Shown: positions 1 to 8,292 of the stretch, in pieces
Numbering within the stretch: position 1 is the first letter of the stretch
Layout of the letters: every line of letters starts with the position of its first letter
Assembly: GCF_048553275.1 (NCBI RefSeq)
Contig: NZ_JBLZMW010000017.1
Location: 1-64,000, forward strand
Direction: 5' to 3'
DNA from: Pacificoceanicola sp048553275
GTDB lineage: Bacteria > Pseudomonadota > Alphaproteobacteria > Rhodobacterales > Rhodobacteraceae
Length of the DNA: 64,000 nucleotides
Notes under the pieces: generated by a model
What the model was told of the DNA's origin: nothing
Databases searched by the model: none
The model's input: the letters and a program-made list of their open reading frames with translations, nothing else
Translations under genes and position numbers: made by a program

Positions 1-561
1 GACGGCTACGGGCAGTGCAATACGAAAGGCACGCTCTTAATGGCGCTGCTGCGTGGTGTTGGCGTTCGTTGCCGGTTGCATGGGTTTACGATCCACAAAG
101 GCTTGCAGCGCGGTGTTGTCCCAGAGTTGGTGTATCCGCTTGCTCCAGAGGAAATTCTCCACTCGTGGGTAGAGATCGAATTTCAAGGGGCCTGGATCAA
201 CCTTGAAGGCTTCATCCTGGATGACGCTTTCTTCGAAGTCCTGCAAAGATCGTTCTCGGACACGGACAGTCTCTGCGGTTATGGCGCGGGCACGGATTGC
301 CTTGGCGCGCCTCCCGTCGCCTGGAACGGAGAAGATACCTACATTCAGAAAACCGGCATCGTGCAAGATTTCGGCGTGTACGATACGCCCGACGCCTTCT
401 ATTTGTCCCATGAGCAATCCTTTGGAAGGCTGCGTGGTGCCCTTTACCGTCATATAATACGCCACTGGATGAATGCGCGCGTACGTGGTTTCCGCAGCGG
501 CCGCCTGAAGACTGACCGACGCGCGACACACGCGCATGAGGAGCCTGCCAATGCCGCATGA
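1..561 (+). CDS. Transglutaminase-like protein, 5' partial
   Basis: The frame is open from base 1, so the gene starts left of the window; the ATG at 40 is internal. The residues before it contain GQCNTKG, the expected site of the catalytic Cys in transglutaminase-like (papain-fold) proteins. Downstream HSWVEIEFQGAWINLEGF supplies the His and the following acidic position of the triad. The C-terminal part (WNGEDTYIQKTGIVQDFGVYD) resembles bacterial stand-alone transglutaminase-like proteins. The natural substrate of this subgroup is unknown to me. The 3' end overlaps the start of the next gene by 11 bases, which suggests co-transcription. Confidence 0.75.
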   Translation, partial: DGYGQCNTKGTLLMALLRGVGVRCRLHGFTIHKGLQRGVVPELVYPLAPEEILHSWVEIEFQGAWINLEGFILDDAFFEVLQRSFSDTDSLCGYGAGTDCLGAPPVAWNGEDTYIQKTGIVQDFGVYDTPDAFYLSHEQSFGRLRGALYRHIIRHWMNARVRGFRSGRLKTDRRATHAHEEPANAA

Positions 562-1468
562 TCACGGGCACGCGAATATCGATCCGAATTCTGGGGATCG
601 ACGGGTTGCGATCGCGATCTGGGCGAATGGGCTACTTACTGTTGCGCAAATCGTCGGGGGCATATTGTCGGGCAGTCTAGCACTTATCGCCGATGCGCTG
701 CACAACTTTTCCGATATGGCCTCGCTTGTCATTGCCTTCGCCGCGCGCAAGATCGCGCGCCGCCCGGCCGATGAGCGCATGACTTTCGGCTATGGCCGGG
801 TCGAAATCGTCGCTGCCCTGATCAACTACACCACCCTGATCGTGATCGGCTTCTACCTGATCTACGAAGGTGGCATGCGCATGATTGATCCACCCGAAGT
901 CATGGGGTGGACCGTCGTCATTCTCGGTGGAATTGCGCTTGTGGTCGACACGCTGACCGCAATGCTGACCTATTCGATGCAGAAGGGGAGCGTGAACATC
1001 CGCGCGCTGTTTCTCCACAACCTTTCGGACGCGTTGGCTTCAGTGGCCGTCATAGTCGGCGGGACGCTCATTATACTTTATGATATGCGTTGGGTGGATC
1101 CGGCCATCACCATCGGCATCGCGCTCTACATCCTGTATCTGTCCTTCACCGAAATAGGGGCCCCAATTCGAACCCTGATGCTTGGGAGCCCACCAGATAT
1201 TGATGGAAATGACGTGGTCAGAGCGATCCAGATTGTCGATGGCGTTGTGGACGTGCATCATGTCCACCTGTGGCAAATGCAGGAGAACGCTGCGGCATTG
1301 GACTGCCATATTGTTGTCGAACGCGACCGGATGGGTGAGGCCGACAAAATTAAAGAAAACGTCAAATCGGTGCTGCATGAACGTTTCTCAATCGAGCATT
1401 CCACGCTTGAATTCGAAGCGACCGACAATGCGCATCAGGAGGCGCAGGTGTTCGGACACCGCTCATGA
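551..1468 (+). CDS. CDF-family cation efflux transporter
   Basis: This 305-residue cation diffusion facilitator would export Zn(II), Co(II) or a similar divalent metal by proton antiport across the inner membrane. It begins with a His-rich stretch (HDHGHAN) and has about six membrane segments. Both intramembrane metal-site motifs are intact: HNFSD in segment 2 and HNLSD in segment 5. A cytoplasmic C-terminal domain with VDVHHVHLW follows. I chose the ATG at 551 over 536 because GAGGAG lies 7 bases upstream of it. It overlaps the transglutaminase-like gene by 11 bases and the next gene by ATGA. Compare the second CDF at 7305, which lacks both Asp residues. Confidence 0.9.
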   Translation: MPHDHGHANIDPNSGDRRVAIAIWANGLLTVAQIVGGILSGSLALIADALHNFSDMASLVIAFAARKIARRPADERMTFGYGRVEIVAALINYTTLIVIGFYLIYEGGMRMIDPPEVMGWTVVILGGIALVVDTLTAMLTYSMQKGSVNIRALFLHNLSDALASVAVIVGGTLIILYDMRWVDPAITIGIALYILYLSFTEIGAPIRTLMLGSPPDIDGNDVVRAIQIVDGVVDVHHVHLWQMQENAAALDCHIVVERDRMGEADKIKENVKSVLHERFSIEHSTLEFEATDNAHQEAQVFGHRS

Positions 1469-2022
1469 CGATTGCCCAAGGCATACTAGTGGTCGTAGGC
1501 CTGCTGTCCGGTCTGGTTTTGATTGGTGCGCTCCTTTGGTCGATCGTCCGCCCGTCCAAGCGCATCTGGCCTCCAAACAGAGAGCATTCAGTCATACCAA
1601 TCATTGCATGGGGCCTCACATTGGCCGTGTTTGGGGCGGTGATCGGTTTGGGCATCGTGGATTGGAAATCCGCTTCTATGCCCAACGCGCTCCGTTGGGC
1701 AGTCGGGCCGTTCTTGATCGCAATCGGAAATCTGATCGCCTGGTGGGGGGCATTCATCATTGGACTGAAAGCCACCAGTGGGGTGAGAGACGAGCTGATC
1801 ACTTCGGGTCTCTACCGTTTCTCTCGGAATCCGCAGTATCTTGCCGACATGGCCATCCTAATAGGTTTGGGTCTTCTCTTCGCCTCACCTTGGGTTTGGC
1901 CTGTCGTCATCGTTGGAGTTGCCGCGCTGGCCCTTGCCCCGCTCGCAGAAGAGCCATGGCTGTGCGAACAATACGGCACCAAGTATCGCAACTATTGCGC
2001 TGAAACACGTAGATATCTCTAG
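1465..2022 (+). CDS. Isoprenylcysteine carboxyl methyltransferase-like membrane protein
   Basis: A 185-residue protein with four to five hydrophobic segments. The C-terminal half carries the signature of the ICMT/PEMT membrane methyltransferase fold: LITSGLYRFSRNPQYLADM followed by EEPWLCEQYGTKYRNYCAETRRYL. In the family these residues bind S-adenosylmethionine. The bacterial substrate is not known and is unlikely to be a prenylated protein. It overlaps the CDF gene by ATGA, so the two are probably translationally coupled. Such genes are often found with metal transporters; the functional link is unclear. Confidence 0.8.
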   Translation: MTIAQGILVVVGLLSGLVLIGALLWSIVRPSKRIWPPNREHSVIPIIAWGLTLAVFGAVIGLGIVDWKSASMPNALRWAVGPFLIAIGNLIAWWGAFIIGLKATSGVRDELITSGLYRFSRNPQYLADMAILIGLGLLFASPWVWPVVIVGVAALALAPLAEEPWLCEQYGTKYRNYCAETRRYL

Positions 2023-2162
2023 TCTCGCCGCCTCACGAGAACGTCATCAATTTTCGGTTGAAGCTCTAGCAGCTAGAGGTCGTATCCGTTCATCAACAAA
2101 AGGGCGAGGCAAAGTATATTACTGATTCAAAGAAAACACGGTGCCAGTTCGTCTCGACAACT

Positions 2163-2613
2163 ATGATCGGACTTCTGGGAACACCTTCCCTTCTCCGTGC
2201 TCAGGAGCAGGAGCCCTCGGCGGTACGCAGAAATATTTCTGTCCTTCAGTGCGGATCCCTGGCAAGACCACTTCGATAACCTTCAGCACGGTGCAATTAT
2301 GTGCGACATTGACTCGCGTGCAGTCCAGTACTGGTCGGAAGACGAAAGTGTTTACAAACTCTACCCTTCAAGTGTCCCCGCCTCGGAAGAGCTGACCCGC
2401 CGAGGATATACAGAGGTTATAAGGAAGGTGGAGAGGCCCAGTTGGCGGCCCACTCCATCAATGAAAGAGCGCAACCCCGAATGGCCTGACTATTGGCCGC
2501 CGGGTCCTGACAACCCGCTTGGAACCCACGTGCTTTATTTGTCGTGGCTGTATTACCGGGTGCACGGGACCGGGGACACACGCAAGATCGGGCGCCAGTC
2601 ATCAAACGGTTGT
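2163..2613 (+). pseudogene. Broken L,D-transpeptidase (YkuD) gene
   Basis: Translation in two frames matches the intact L,D-transpeptidase at 20349. From the ATG at 2163 a decayed leader runs MIGLLGTPSLLRAQ to VRRNIS. One extra base between about 2240 and 2261 then shifts the frame, after which WQDHFDNL, GYTEVIRKVERPSW, PTPSMKERNPEWP, YYRVHGT and SSNGCV align closely. The catalytic Cys motif SNGC is present but everything after it is lost, because the match stops exactly where the IS begins. The gene therefore has both a frameshift and a 3' truncation and cannot make a normal enzyme. It may once have followed the methyltransferase-like gene in an operon. Confidence 0.85.
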
Positions 2614-2660
2614 GTCGCGTAGCCTTTAATTGGGCTCTGCCTCAATCTGTGTGGCGGAAC
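2614..2660 (+). repeat. Left inverted repeat of the IS
   Basis: 47 bases that match the reverse complement of 4293-4339 with four mismatches. The outer portion starts GTCGCGTAGCC and the inner portion starts GGGCTCTGCC at 2632. The repeat is longer than usual for the family. The first four bases could belong to the flanking gene by chance. Confidence 0.8.
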
Positions 2661-4306
2661 GGTAGCATTCTCGCCCGCAACAATTCTGGACCGGCTCGGC
2701 CGTACATGGCGCGCTTGAGGGTTTTCAGGCGGTTGATCTGACCTTCCGCCTGGCCGTTGTTACAGGGCATCTCGATCGCCTTTTTGACCACATTGAAGTC
2801 CCGGTTCAAGGTGCGGGCGAAGCGCACAATGGGCGTCAGGCCGGTTTCGATGGCGTCGTCGATCCATGCAGGGAGCGGACCCGCTTGGCGGCCACGCATG
2901 ATACCGTTGAAACGCATGGCGAGGCTGCGCATCGTTGTGAAGGCGGGAGAACCGGCTTTGAGCGTGTCGACTTTCCGCGCCTGATCCGAGGTGAGCTTTC
3001 CGCTGGGTTTGATGCACAGCGCGGCCGCAATGACCGGAGAGATCGCATGCCCCGTTTCCGGGCCCCGGACCGGCTCCAGGATCTGGTGCTCCACGGCGGG
3101 GCCCTTCGTTTGCTTTTCGGCTCTGCGCCCGCCCGCCCCCAGCCGCTTTTAATGCGACTGACTCCCCTCGTAACCACGCTCTTGGATCATACGGTACAGG
3201 GCGCTGCCTGTTCGAATGCCGTCCTTCCAGCTTTGGCTCAGGAATTCTTCAAAGTACCACGGCGAAGTCGGTTTCAAAGCGGCCTGTTTGCGGTCCGGTG
3301 GCGTCTCGAACTGCAGCCATTTCGCGATGCTGCGGCGCGGGAACCCTGTTCGTCGCCCGATCTCGCTACAGTTAAGCCCCTGATTTCGGAGCGCATGGAT
3401 GGTGGTGAAAATCTCTTCCCGAGATGTCCTGTGCGCAAGGCGTGACTTCAGAAGGCTGCCGGCTGCGGTGATATTGTCGGCGTCGGCCAGCAGCGCTCTG
3501 CCGGTCTCAGGGCCGTGGAGGTTCATTTGCTCCTCAATGGCCTGCCGCAGGTTTTGCACGATATGGAACCGATCAGCGACCTGCTTCGCCTGCGGTGCCC
3601 CTTGCCGTGCAGTCTAGGCGTAGAGACCACACCGATCTCTGCTAATCACTTTCACCTCGGGGTGTCGCTTGAGCCAGTTGGTGCAGGTGACGACATCTCG
3701 ATCCTCAAGAATGTCGATCACCACGCGACGCTCCAGATCCACAATGATCGTGCCGTAGGTTTGCGACTTCCGCCAGCTCCAGTCGTCAATCCCGATGACC
3801 GTCGGCGGCTTGGCGGTGCCCTGAGCACGCTTTTTCAACTGCCTGAGCACCGTGTAATCGCTGACCCCAAGGCCCAAACGGTGCAAGAGCCGTTCGGCAG
3901 GCCGTCCGCCGGTTGCATGCCCAAGATGACTGACAATCTCCCCGACACGCGAAGTGCTACGTGCAAACGGATGCGCAATCGAGGTGAGTTGGTCTGCGAA
4001 AGTCCGGCGTGGGCAAGCGGGTGCCAAACATCGCCAACGGCAAATCGCGAGATCAACCGTTACCTCCTCTCCATGGGCGGGATAATCCTGCAACCGCCGA
4101 CGCCGCCAGCCGTGACGTCGGCGTGAATGCAATCCACAGTCTGGGCAGATGCCGCTTGGTGTCAGACTGCCCGATACGATCCACCCGCCGAAATCACTTC
4201 GCTCAACGCATTGAACCGAAACTTCGGCCCCGGGCGACCAATGCTTCTTCGAGCTCACAACCATCCCTCCTGAATTTTCCTGTTTCAGGATAGTTGCGCC
4301 ACACAA
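2642..4306 (-). pseudogene. ISL3-family transposase with two in-frame stops
   Basis: One continuous reverse-strand frame from 4306 to 2642 encodes an ISL3 transposase interrupted by two nonsense codons. The first, TAG at 3614-3616, follows RDRCGLYA, where family members usually continue with Glu, so it looks like a single-base change. The second, TAA at 3149-3151, follows ERGYEGSQSH. Both flanks stay in the same frame. The zinc-finger region (CPDCG and a second Cys pair), the DDE-domain stretch GIDDWSWRK, and the C-terminal NNGQAEGQINRLKTLKR are recognisable. The enzyme should be inactive unless read-through occurs. Confidence 0.85.
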
Positions 4307-4339
4307 AGTGAGGCAGAGCCCAATTAAGGGCTACGCGAC
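4293..4339 (-). repeat. Right inverted repeat of the IS
   Basis: Partner of 2614-2660 in inverted orientation, 43 of 47 bases matching. It contains the last codons of the truncated petA frame, including its stop. Confidence 0.8.
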
Positions 4340-4677
4340 GCCAGCGCATCGGCGGGCAGATTGGGGTTGCGCGCCTTGCCGTCAGGCTGGTCAGAGACCG
4401 CCTCTGCCCGAGCCTGAGCCATTTCTGCCTCTGTGCGATGACGGATAAAGACAGGTTTTCCGCGCCAGTTGACGGTCAATTGCGTTCCAGGCGCGAGATC
4501 GGAAATGTCGACAGTGATCTGTGCCAAGGCGCGGACATCGGCGGAAGGGTTCATCTGGTTCACCAGTGGCCAGAGCGCGGCCCCTGCGGCCACGACCCCC
4601 GCCCCGGCCGTTGCGTAATACAGGAAATCCCTGCGCGCGGTATCCTCTGACGCTTCCATCACGGGACATGTGTCCAT
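4324..4677 (-). pseudogene. petA: petA remnant, Rieske subunit N-terminus
   Basis: The first ~112 residues are clearly the ubiquinol-cytochrome c reductase iron-sulfur subunit: a short cytoplasmic start, RRDFLYYATAGAGVVAAG leading into the single membrane anchor, then NQMNPSADV and GKPVFIRHRTEAEM. A full protein is about 185-190 residues and ends in the Rieske domain with its CTHLGC and CPCHGS cluster ligands. Here the frame runs into the IS end and stops after ALASRSP, so the whole 2Fe-2S domain is missing. No petB or petC follows. It is a leftover of a bc1-complex gene joined to the IS. Confidence 0.9.
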
Positions 4678-4765
4678 GTCTCCCGCGCGGGAAGGTCAAC
4701 ACGCGAGATGTAACGTTTTGTCAGTGCACCTCTCTACGGATCAACAAACAAGCCGTGTCGGCGCG

Positions 4766-5290
4766 TCAATGGTGCGGGGCTGCGCCTTTTGCCATCATGA
4801 GGTGGTGCTCCTGGTGATGCGCCCCGATGGTCATCAGGCCAAAGAAACCAAGTCCCTGAATCTGAGCGGCATCGCCATCGACACTGAGCGCCACGCCATC
4901 TTCGAGTTCCTCCGTGACAACGTCCCAGCCGGTTTCAGCCGCAAGAAAGGGCGCATGGGCGGGCACCATGGCGCGGATGGCTTCGAGAACACGGGGGGTG
5001 CCCCGAATCTCGAACCGGGCCCCTTCCGGCCGCAGGGTGCGGGTGACCACGGCCTCTTGGGTCAGAAGATCCATATCGACCAGATGGCGGCGCAATCCGT
5101 CGATATCGACCCGCTCCCAATCTGTCTCGGGATCGGCCTGCAGGATCGCAACGATCTCCGCCAGGGCGGCAAAGGCCGATTGCCCGGTTTCCTGCGGTCC
5201 ACCCATGTCATGGCCAGTCGCGGAATGGGCGTGCTGAGCGGCCACGGGTGCGGCCATCAGTATGGCAAGGAGGAGGGAAATGAGACGCAT
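4766..5290 (-). CDS. Exported His-rich protein of unknown function
   Basis: 174 residues with a clear signal peptide (MRLISLLLAILMAAPVAAQ) and metal-type His clusters at both ends: HAHSATGHDM near the N-terminus and IGAHHQEHHLMMAKGAAPHH at the C-terminus. The middle is acidic with no motif I recognise. I chose ATG 5290 because AAGGA lies 7 bases upstream. It is divergent from the Crp/Fnr gene, with an 18-base palindrome between them. A periplasmic metal-binding role is an inference from the His and Met residues and the neighbourhood. Confidence 0.75.
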   Translation of the reverse strand: MRLISLLLAILMAAPVAAQHAHSATGHDMGGPQETGQSAFAALAEIVAILQADPETDWERVDIDGLRRHLVDMDLLTQEAVVTRTLRPEGARFEIRGTPRVLEAIRAMVPAHAPFLAAETGWDVVTEELEDGVALSVDGDAAQIQGLGFFGLMTIGAHHQEHHLMMAKGAAPHH

Positions 5291-5349
5291 GGACGGGTCC
5301 TTCAATGGGATGCTGTCATGTTTACGCTAGCAGGGGCGGGCGTATCGCA

Positions 5350-5367
5350 ATATGATTGCAATCATAT
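5350..5367. promoter_or_regulatory. Perfect 18-bp palindrome, likely Crp/Fnr operator
   Basis: ATATGATTGCAATCATAT is a perfect palindrome. Its TGAT-N4-ATCA core is close to the FNR-type half-sites (TTGAT-N4-ATCAA). It lies between the divergent exported-protein gene and the Crp/Fnr gene and overlaps the first two bases of the latter's proposed start codon, so a bound regulator could block its own gene. Autoregulation is an inference. Confidence 0.65.
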
Positions 5368-5932
5368 GTTGCCAGCCCCCTATGATCTTATCCCGAGTTC
5401 AGCCCTGCGCCCTTTTTCCGGCGCGGTTGGCGACATCATGTTTCACCAAGGCGGTCCCACCCACGGTCTCTATGTCGTGCAAACCGGGCGCGTGTATCTC
5501 GAGCGGGTCGGCCCAGATGGCGAGCGGTTCATCATTCACCGTGCCCAAGCCGGAACAAGCTTTGCCGAAGCTTCCGTGTTTTCAGAGGTCTATCATTGCG
5601 ATGCTGTTTTCGTTCAGGCAGGGACGCTGATCCGGATCGAAAAGGATGCCGTTTTGGACGCCTTCGCCGACCCTGAGTTTGCGCGCGCTTTTGGTCGCCA
5701 GGCGGCTCAGCAGATACAGGCACAAAGACAGATGCTTGAGATCGTGGGTATCCGGCGTGCAGAAGACCGGGTGTTGGCGGGGTTGGTCGCGGGCCTGCTC
5801 GACGGCTCCGTGATCGAGTTCGCCGCCCGATTACAGCTGAGCCATGAGGCGACCTACAGGGCCTTGCGAAAGCTTGTGCAGGACGGGCGGGTCAAAAACC
5901 CCGCCCGCGGGATTTATCACCTGCGCCCATGA
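5366..5932 (+). CDS. Crp/Fnr-family transcription regulator
   Basis: 188 residues from the ATG at 5366. The N-terminal cyclic-nucleotide-binding fold shows GDIMFHQGGPTHGLYVVQTGRV, then an RAQAGTSFAEASVF turn. A C-terminal winged helix follows: IEFAARLQLSHEATYRALRKLVQDGRV. No N-terminal Cys cluster for iron-sulfur sensing is present. The same frame is open far upstream but has no relative there; an ATG at 5318 is a possible longer start. The DNA-binding palindrome overlapping the start suggests autoregulation. It ends 5 bases before the convergent DUF411 gene. Confidence 0.88.
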   Translation: MLPAPYDLIPSSALRPFSGAVGDIMFHQGGPTHGLYVVQTGRVYLERVGPDGERFIIHRAQAGTSFAEASVFSEVYHCDAVFVQAGTLIRIEKDAVLDAFADPEFARAFGRQAAQQIQAQRQMLEIVGIRRAEDRVLAGLVAGLLDGSVIEFAARLQLSHEATYRALRKLVQDGRVKNPARGIYHLRP

Positions 5933-5937
5933 CCCGA

Positions 5938-6387
5938 TCAGCTGTGGCTCGCGAAGACCGAGGTCACCCCGTCGGAGCCGACAAGCAAGGTATCAAAAGT
6001 GTCACCAGCCCCGGGACCGCCCATGCCGGGCGAACTCATCGGCATGCCGGGAACCGTCAACCCGCGCGCCACCGGTTGTTCTGCCAGCAGCCGCGTGATG
6101 TCCGCGGCAGGCACGTGGCCCTCGATAAAATAGTCACTTATGATCGCCGTGTGACATCCAGCAAGTTCCGGAGCGATTTGTAGCCGGTCTTTGAACGCAT
6201 AAAGCGCATCCTGATCGACATCCTGCGCCTCGACCGTGAAGCCCGCTTGCCGGACATGATCGACCCAGGCGGTACAGCACCCGCAGGTGGGGGTTTTCAG
6301 GACTTTAATGACCGGTTCTGTGTTGGCCAGTGCTCGCAGGGGGAGTGTGGCAGCCGCTCCGGCCAGCAAAAATGTGCGTCTTTTCAT
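5938..6387 (-). CDS. DUF411 metal-binding protein
   Basis: 149 residues. A Tat-like or Sec leader (MKRRTFLLAGAAATLPLRALA) is followed by IKVLKTPTCGCCTAWVDHVRQAGF, the CxCC core of DUF411, then GCHTAIISDYFIEGHVPAADI, all characteristic of the family. DUF411 proteins are periplasmic and recur in copper-resistance clusters; their exact role is not settled. I chose ATG 6387 over 6390 on spacing from AAGGA. It overlaps the stop of the sterol desaturase-like gene and is the last gene of the five-gene operon read from about 9410. Confidence 0.85.
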   Translation of the reverse strand: MKRRTFLLAGAAATLPLRALANTEPVIKVLKTPTCGCCTAWVDHVRQAGFTVEAQDVDQDALYAFKDRLQIAPELAGCHTAIISDYFIEGHVPAADITRLLAEQPVARGLTVPGMPMSSPGMGGPGAGDTFDTLLVGSDGVTSVFASHS

Positions 6388-7301
6388 CATGTGTTCCTTT
6401 TTGAAGTATCCGAGACCGTAGAACTGTGTGTTTGAGAGTCCAGAGGCTGTTCCTGCTCTGTCGGCGAGAGGGCGGGTGCATCCAGGGCGTGCCCGCTTGC
6501 CGGCCCGCGAAGGGGCTGGATCAACATCTTGTCGACCCAGAGGTCGCGCGTCGTGCGAAACTGCTCGATGCCGATCGTCATTCCCTCGTGGCCCTTCGCG
6601 GGCTGGGCAACGTAAGTACCCATGAGGCGGTCCCACCACGGCAGGTTGAAGCCGTAGTTTGAGTTGGTTTCGCGCGGATCGACAGAATGATGCACGCGGT
6701 GCATGTCGGGTGTGACGACGATCCATCTGAGCCACCGGTCGACTGGTCTCGGCAGGTTGATGTTGGCATGGTTGAAGAGTGCCGTGGCGTTGAGGATGAT
6801 CTCGAACAACAAAACCGCGACGGCGGGCGGACCAAGCGCTGCGACCAAGCTTAGCTTGATCGCCATCGAGATAAGGATCTCAATCGGGTGAAAGCGCAAT
6901 CCCGTTGTGGCGTCGAACTCGAGGTCCGCGTGGTGCATCCGGTGCAGACGCCACAACGTAGGGACGGCATGGAACATGACGTGTTGCAAATAGATGGCCA
7001 GATCGAGAAGCAGCATGGACAGGACAACGGCCAACCAATACGGCGCGCCGATAGTGTTGAATAAACCCCAACCCCGCTCCTCGCCCATGACCGCCAGACC
7101 AACGGCCAGGATTGGGAAAGACAACCGCAGGATCGCCGTATCGATCACGACAAGAGCCAGATTGTTCGACCAACGGATGACACGCGGAATGTCACGCCGC
7201 CGACGCGGGGCGGCGAGTTCCCAAAGCGCCATGGCGGCCAGCACACTCAAAAACGCCGTCAGACGAATCTCCGGCTCTGCGGCAAGTATCGTGTCCATCA
7301 C
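6387..7301 (-). CDS. Sterol desaturase / fatty acid hydroxylase family protein
   Basis: 304 residues with four or more membrane segments and the three His clusters of the membrane di-iron hydroxylase family: HVMFHAVPTLWRLHRMHH, then FNHANI, then HRVHHS. Members hydroxylate or desaturate lipids using O2 and a di-iron centre. The bacterial substrate cannot be read from sequence. It sits inside an operon behind a CueR-type promoter, 3 bases after a CDF gene and overlapping the DUF411 gene, which ties membrane-lipid modification to metal stress. The last ~40 residues are polar and probably disordered. Confidence 0.85.
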   Translation of the reverse strand: MMDTILAAEPEIRLTAFLSVLAAMALWELAAPRRRRDIPRVIRWSNNLALVVIDTAILRLSFPILAVGLAVMGEERGWGLFNTIGAPYWLAVVLSMLLLDLAIYLQHVMFHAVPTLWRLHRMHHADLEFDATTGLRFHPIEILISMAIKLSLVAALGPPAVAVLLFEIILNATALFNHANINLPRPVDRWLRWIVVTPDMHRVHHSVDPRETNSNYGFNLPWWDRLMGTYVAQPAKGHEGMTIGIEQFRTTRDLWVDKMLIQPLRGPASGHALDAPALSPTEQEQPLDSQTHSSTVSDTSKRNT

Positions 7302-7304
7302 AGT

Positions 7305-8291
7305 CTATGGCCCTTCTGTGTTAGGGCTTGGGTGCGGATGCGCATCTCGCACATCAGTCTTTTCTTGCGCAGCCTTTGCAGCCGCTATCTGGACTATATC
7401 AACATCCAGCGCGTGGCGCTCGTCGAGACACTCGGTTTCGAGCTGCAGCGTGACCATGTGAAACCCATGCTGCTCCGTCAGCCGTCGATAGGCCCTGTTC
7501 AGCAAGTGCGCGGCCTCGGCGGGTGCCCTATGGCGGATATGGGCGGAAAACGCGTGTTTGCCGCTGGTCAGCGTCCAAGCATGCACGTGGTGAACATCCA
7601 CAACCCCGTCCTGGTGGTTCAGATCCGCCATCACAGCGTCGAGATCCGTTCCCTCGGGCGTGCCTTCCATGAGAATGTGGACCGCTTCTTTGATTACGCC
7701 GACGGAGGCCCAGAGGAGAACCACCCCGAACGCCATGCCGAGGATCGGGTCGATCGCGAGAAAGCCGGTGAACTCGATCACGAGAGCGGTCACGATGATC
7801 AGGAGGCTGCCGACAAAGGTCTGGATGATGTGCCAGAGCGCGCCGCGGGCATTCAGATCGTCTTTGCTCGATTGCCACATCAGCCCCAGCGAGATGACCT
7901 CTGTGACCAGGCCACCGAAGGCGACCCAAAGCATTGGGCCCGTGGCCAGGTGGATCGGATTTCCGAGCCGAATCGCGCCCATCCAGATCACCAGAAGCGC
8001 CATGCCGAGAAGAAAGCTGCCATTCACCAGCGCGCCGATGATCTCGGCGCGGTACCATCCGAAACTGCGCGCCGAATCCGCTGGACGGCGCGCAATCCGC
8101 TTCGCGATGATGGCCACGAGAACACCGCCAACCGCCGACAGGGTGTGAAACGCATCCGACAGGACGGCGATCGAGCCGGTCCAGAGCCCGACGGCGAGTT
8201 CAATCATGAAATAGACGCCGGTGAGCCAGGCAGAAATCACAAGGGCCTTGCCGGAACTCGGCATGTGTCCAGCGTGAGAATGATTGGCCAT
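7305..8291 (-). CDS. CDF-type transporter lacking both metal-site Asp residues
   Basis: 328 residues with the six-segment CDF layout, a His-rich start (MANHSHAGH) and the C-terminal VDVHHVHAWTL motif. The key positions are unusual: the segment 2 motif reads HTLSA where the first CDF here has HNFSD, and segment 5 reads HIIQT where that one has HNLSD. Both Asp ligands are thus missing, which should change metal specificity or impair transport. The start at 8291 is set by GGAGGAG seven bases upstream; the frame is open well beyond. It lies 1 base after the VTT gene and 3 before the desaturase-like gene. Confidence 0.85.
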   Translation of the reverse strand: MANHSHAGHMPSSGKALVISAWLTGVYFMIELAVGLWTGSIAVLSDAFHTLSAVGGVLVAIIAKRIARRPADSARSFGWYRAEIIGALVNGSFLLGMALLVIWMGAIRLGNPIHLATGPMLWVAFGGLVTEVISLGLMWQSSKDDLNARGALWHIIQTFVGSLLIIVTALVIEFTGFLAIDPILGMAFGVVLLWASVGVIKEAVHILMEGTPEGTDLDAVMADLNHQDGVVDVHHVHAWTLTSGKHAFSAHIRHRAPAEAAHLLNRAYRRLTEQHGFHMVTLQLETECLDERHALDVDIVQIAAAKAAQEKTDVRDAHPHPSPNTEGP

Positions 8292-8292
8292 A

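Larger units (their letters stand above)
2614..4339. mobile_element. ISL3-type insertion sequence, inactive
   Basis: About 1.7 kb bounded by long inverted repeats and filled by one transposase reading frame on the reverse strand. ISL3 assignment rests on the transposase: an N-terminal CPDCG zinc-finger region, GIDDWSWRK and VISRDR. The inner part of each end starts GGGCTCTGCCTC, which looks like an ISL3 terminus. No direct target repeat is visible outside the ends, and the genes on either side (L,D-transpeptidase and petA) are unrelated and both truncated. I infer a deletion or recombination at the element rather than a simple insertion. Confidence 0.8.

Noticed and set aside
37..537. 166-residue open frame on the minus strand
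   Set aside because: It is antisense to the transglutaminase-like gene, whose catalytic motifs are clear; the minus frame shows no family features.
2614..4339. Target-site duplication of the IS
   Set aside because: The flanks CTTTAATT and AATTAAGG are inverted, not direct, copies, so they are part of the ends rather than a duplication.
4670..5365. In-frame extension upstream of the Crp/Fnr gene
   Set aside because: It runs antisense over the His-rich exported protein gene and shows no protein-like conservation; the regulator fold begins after 5366.
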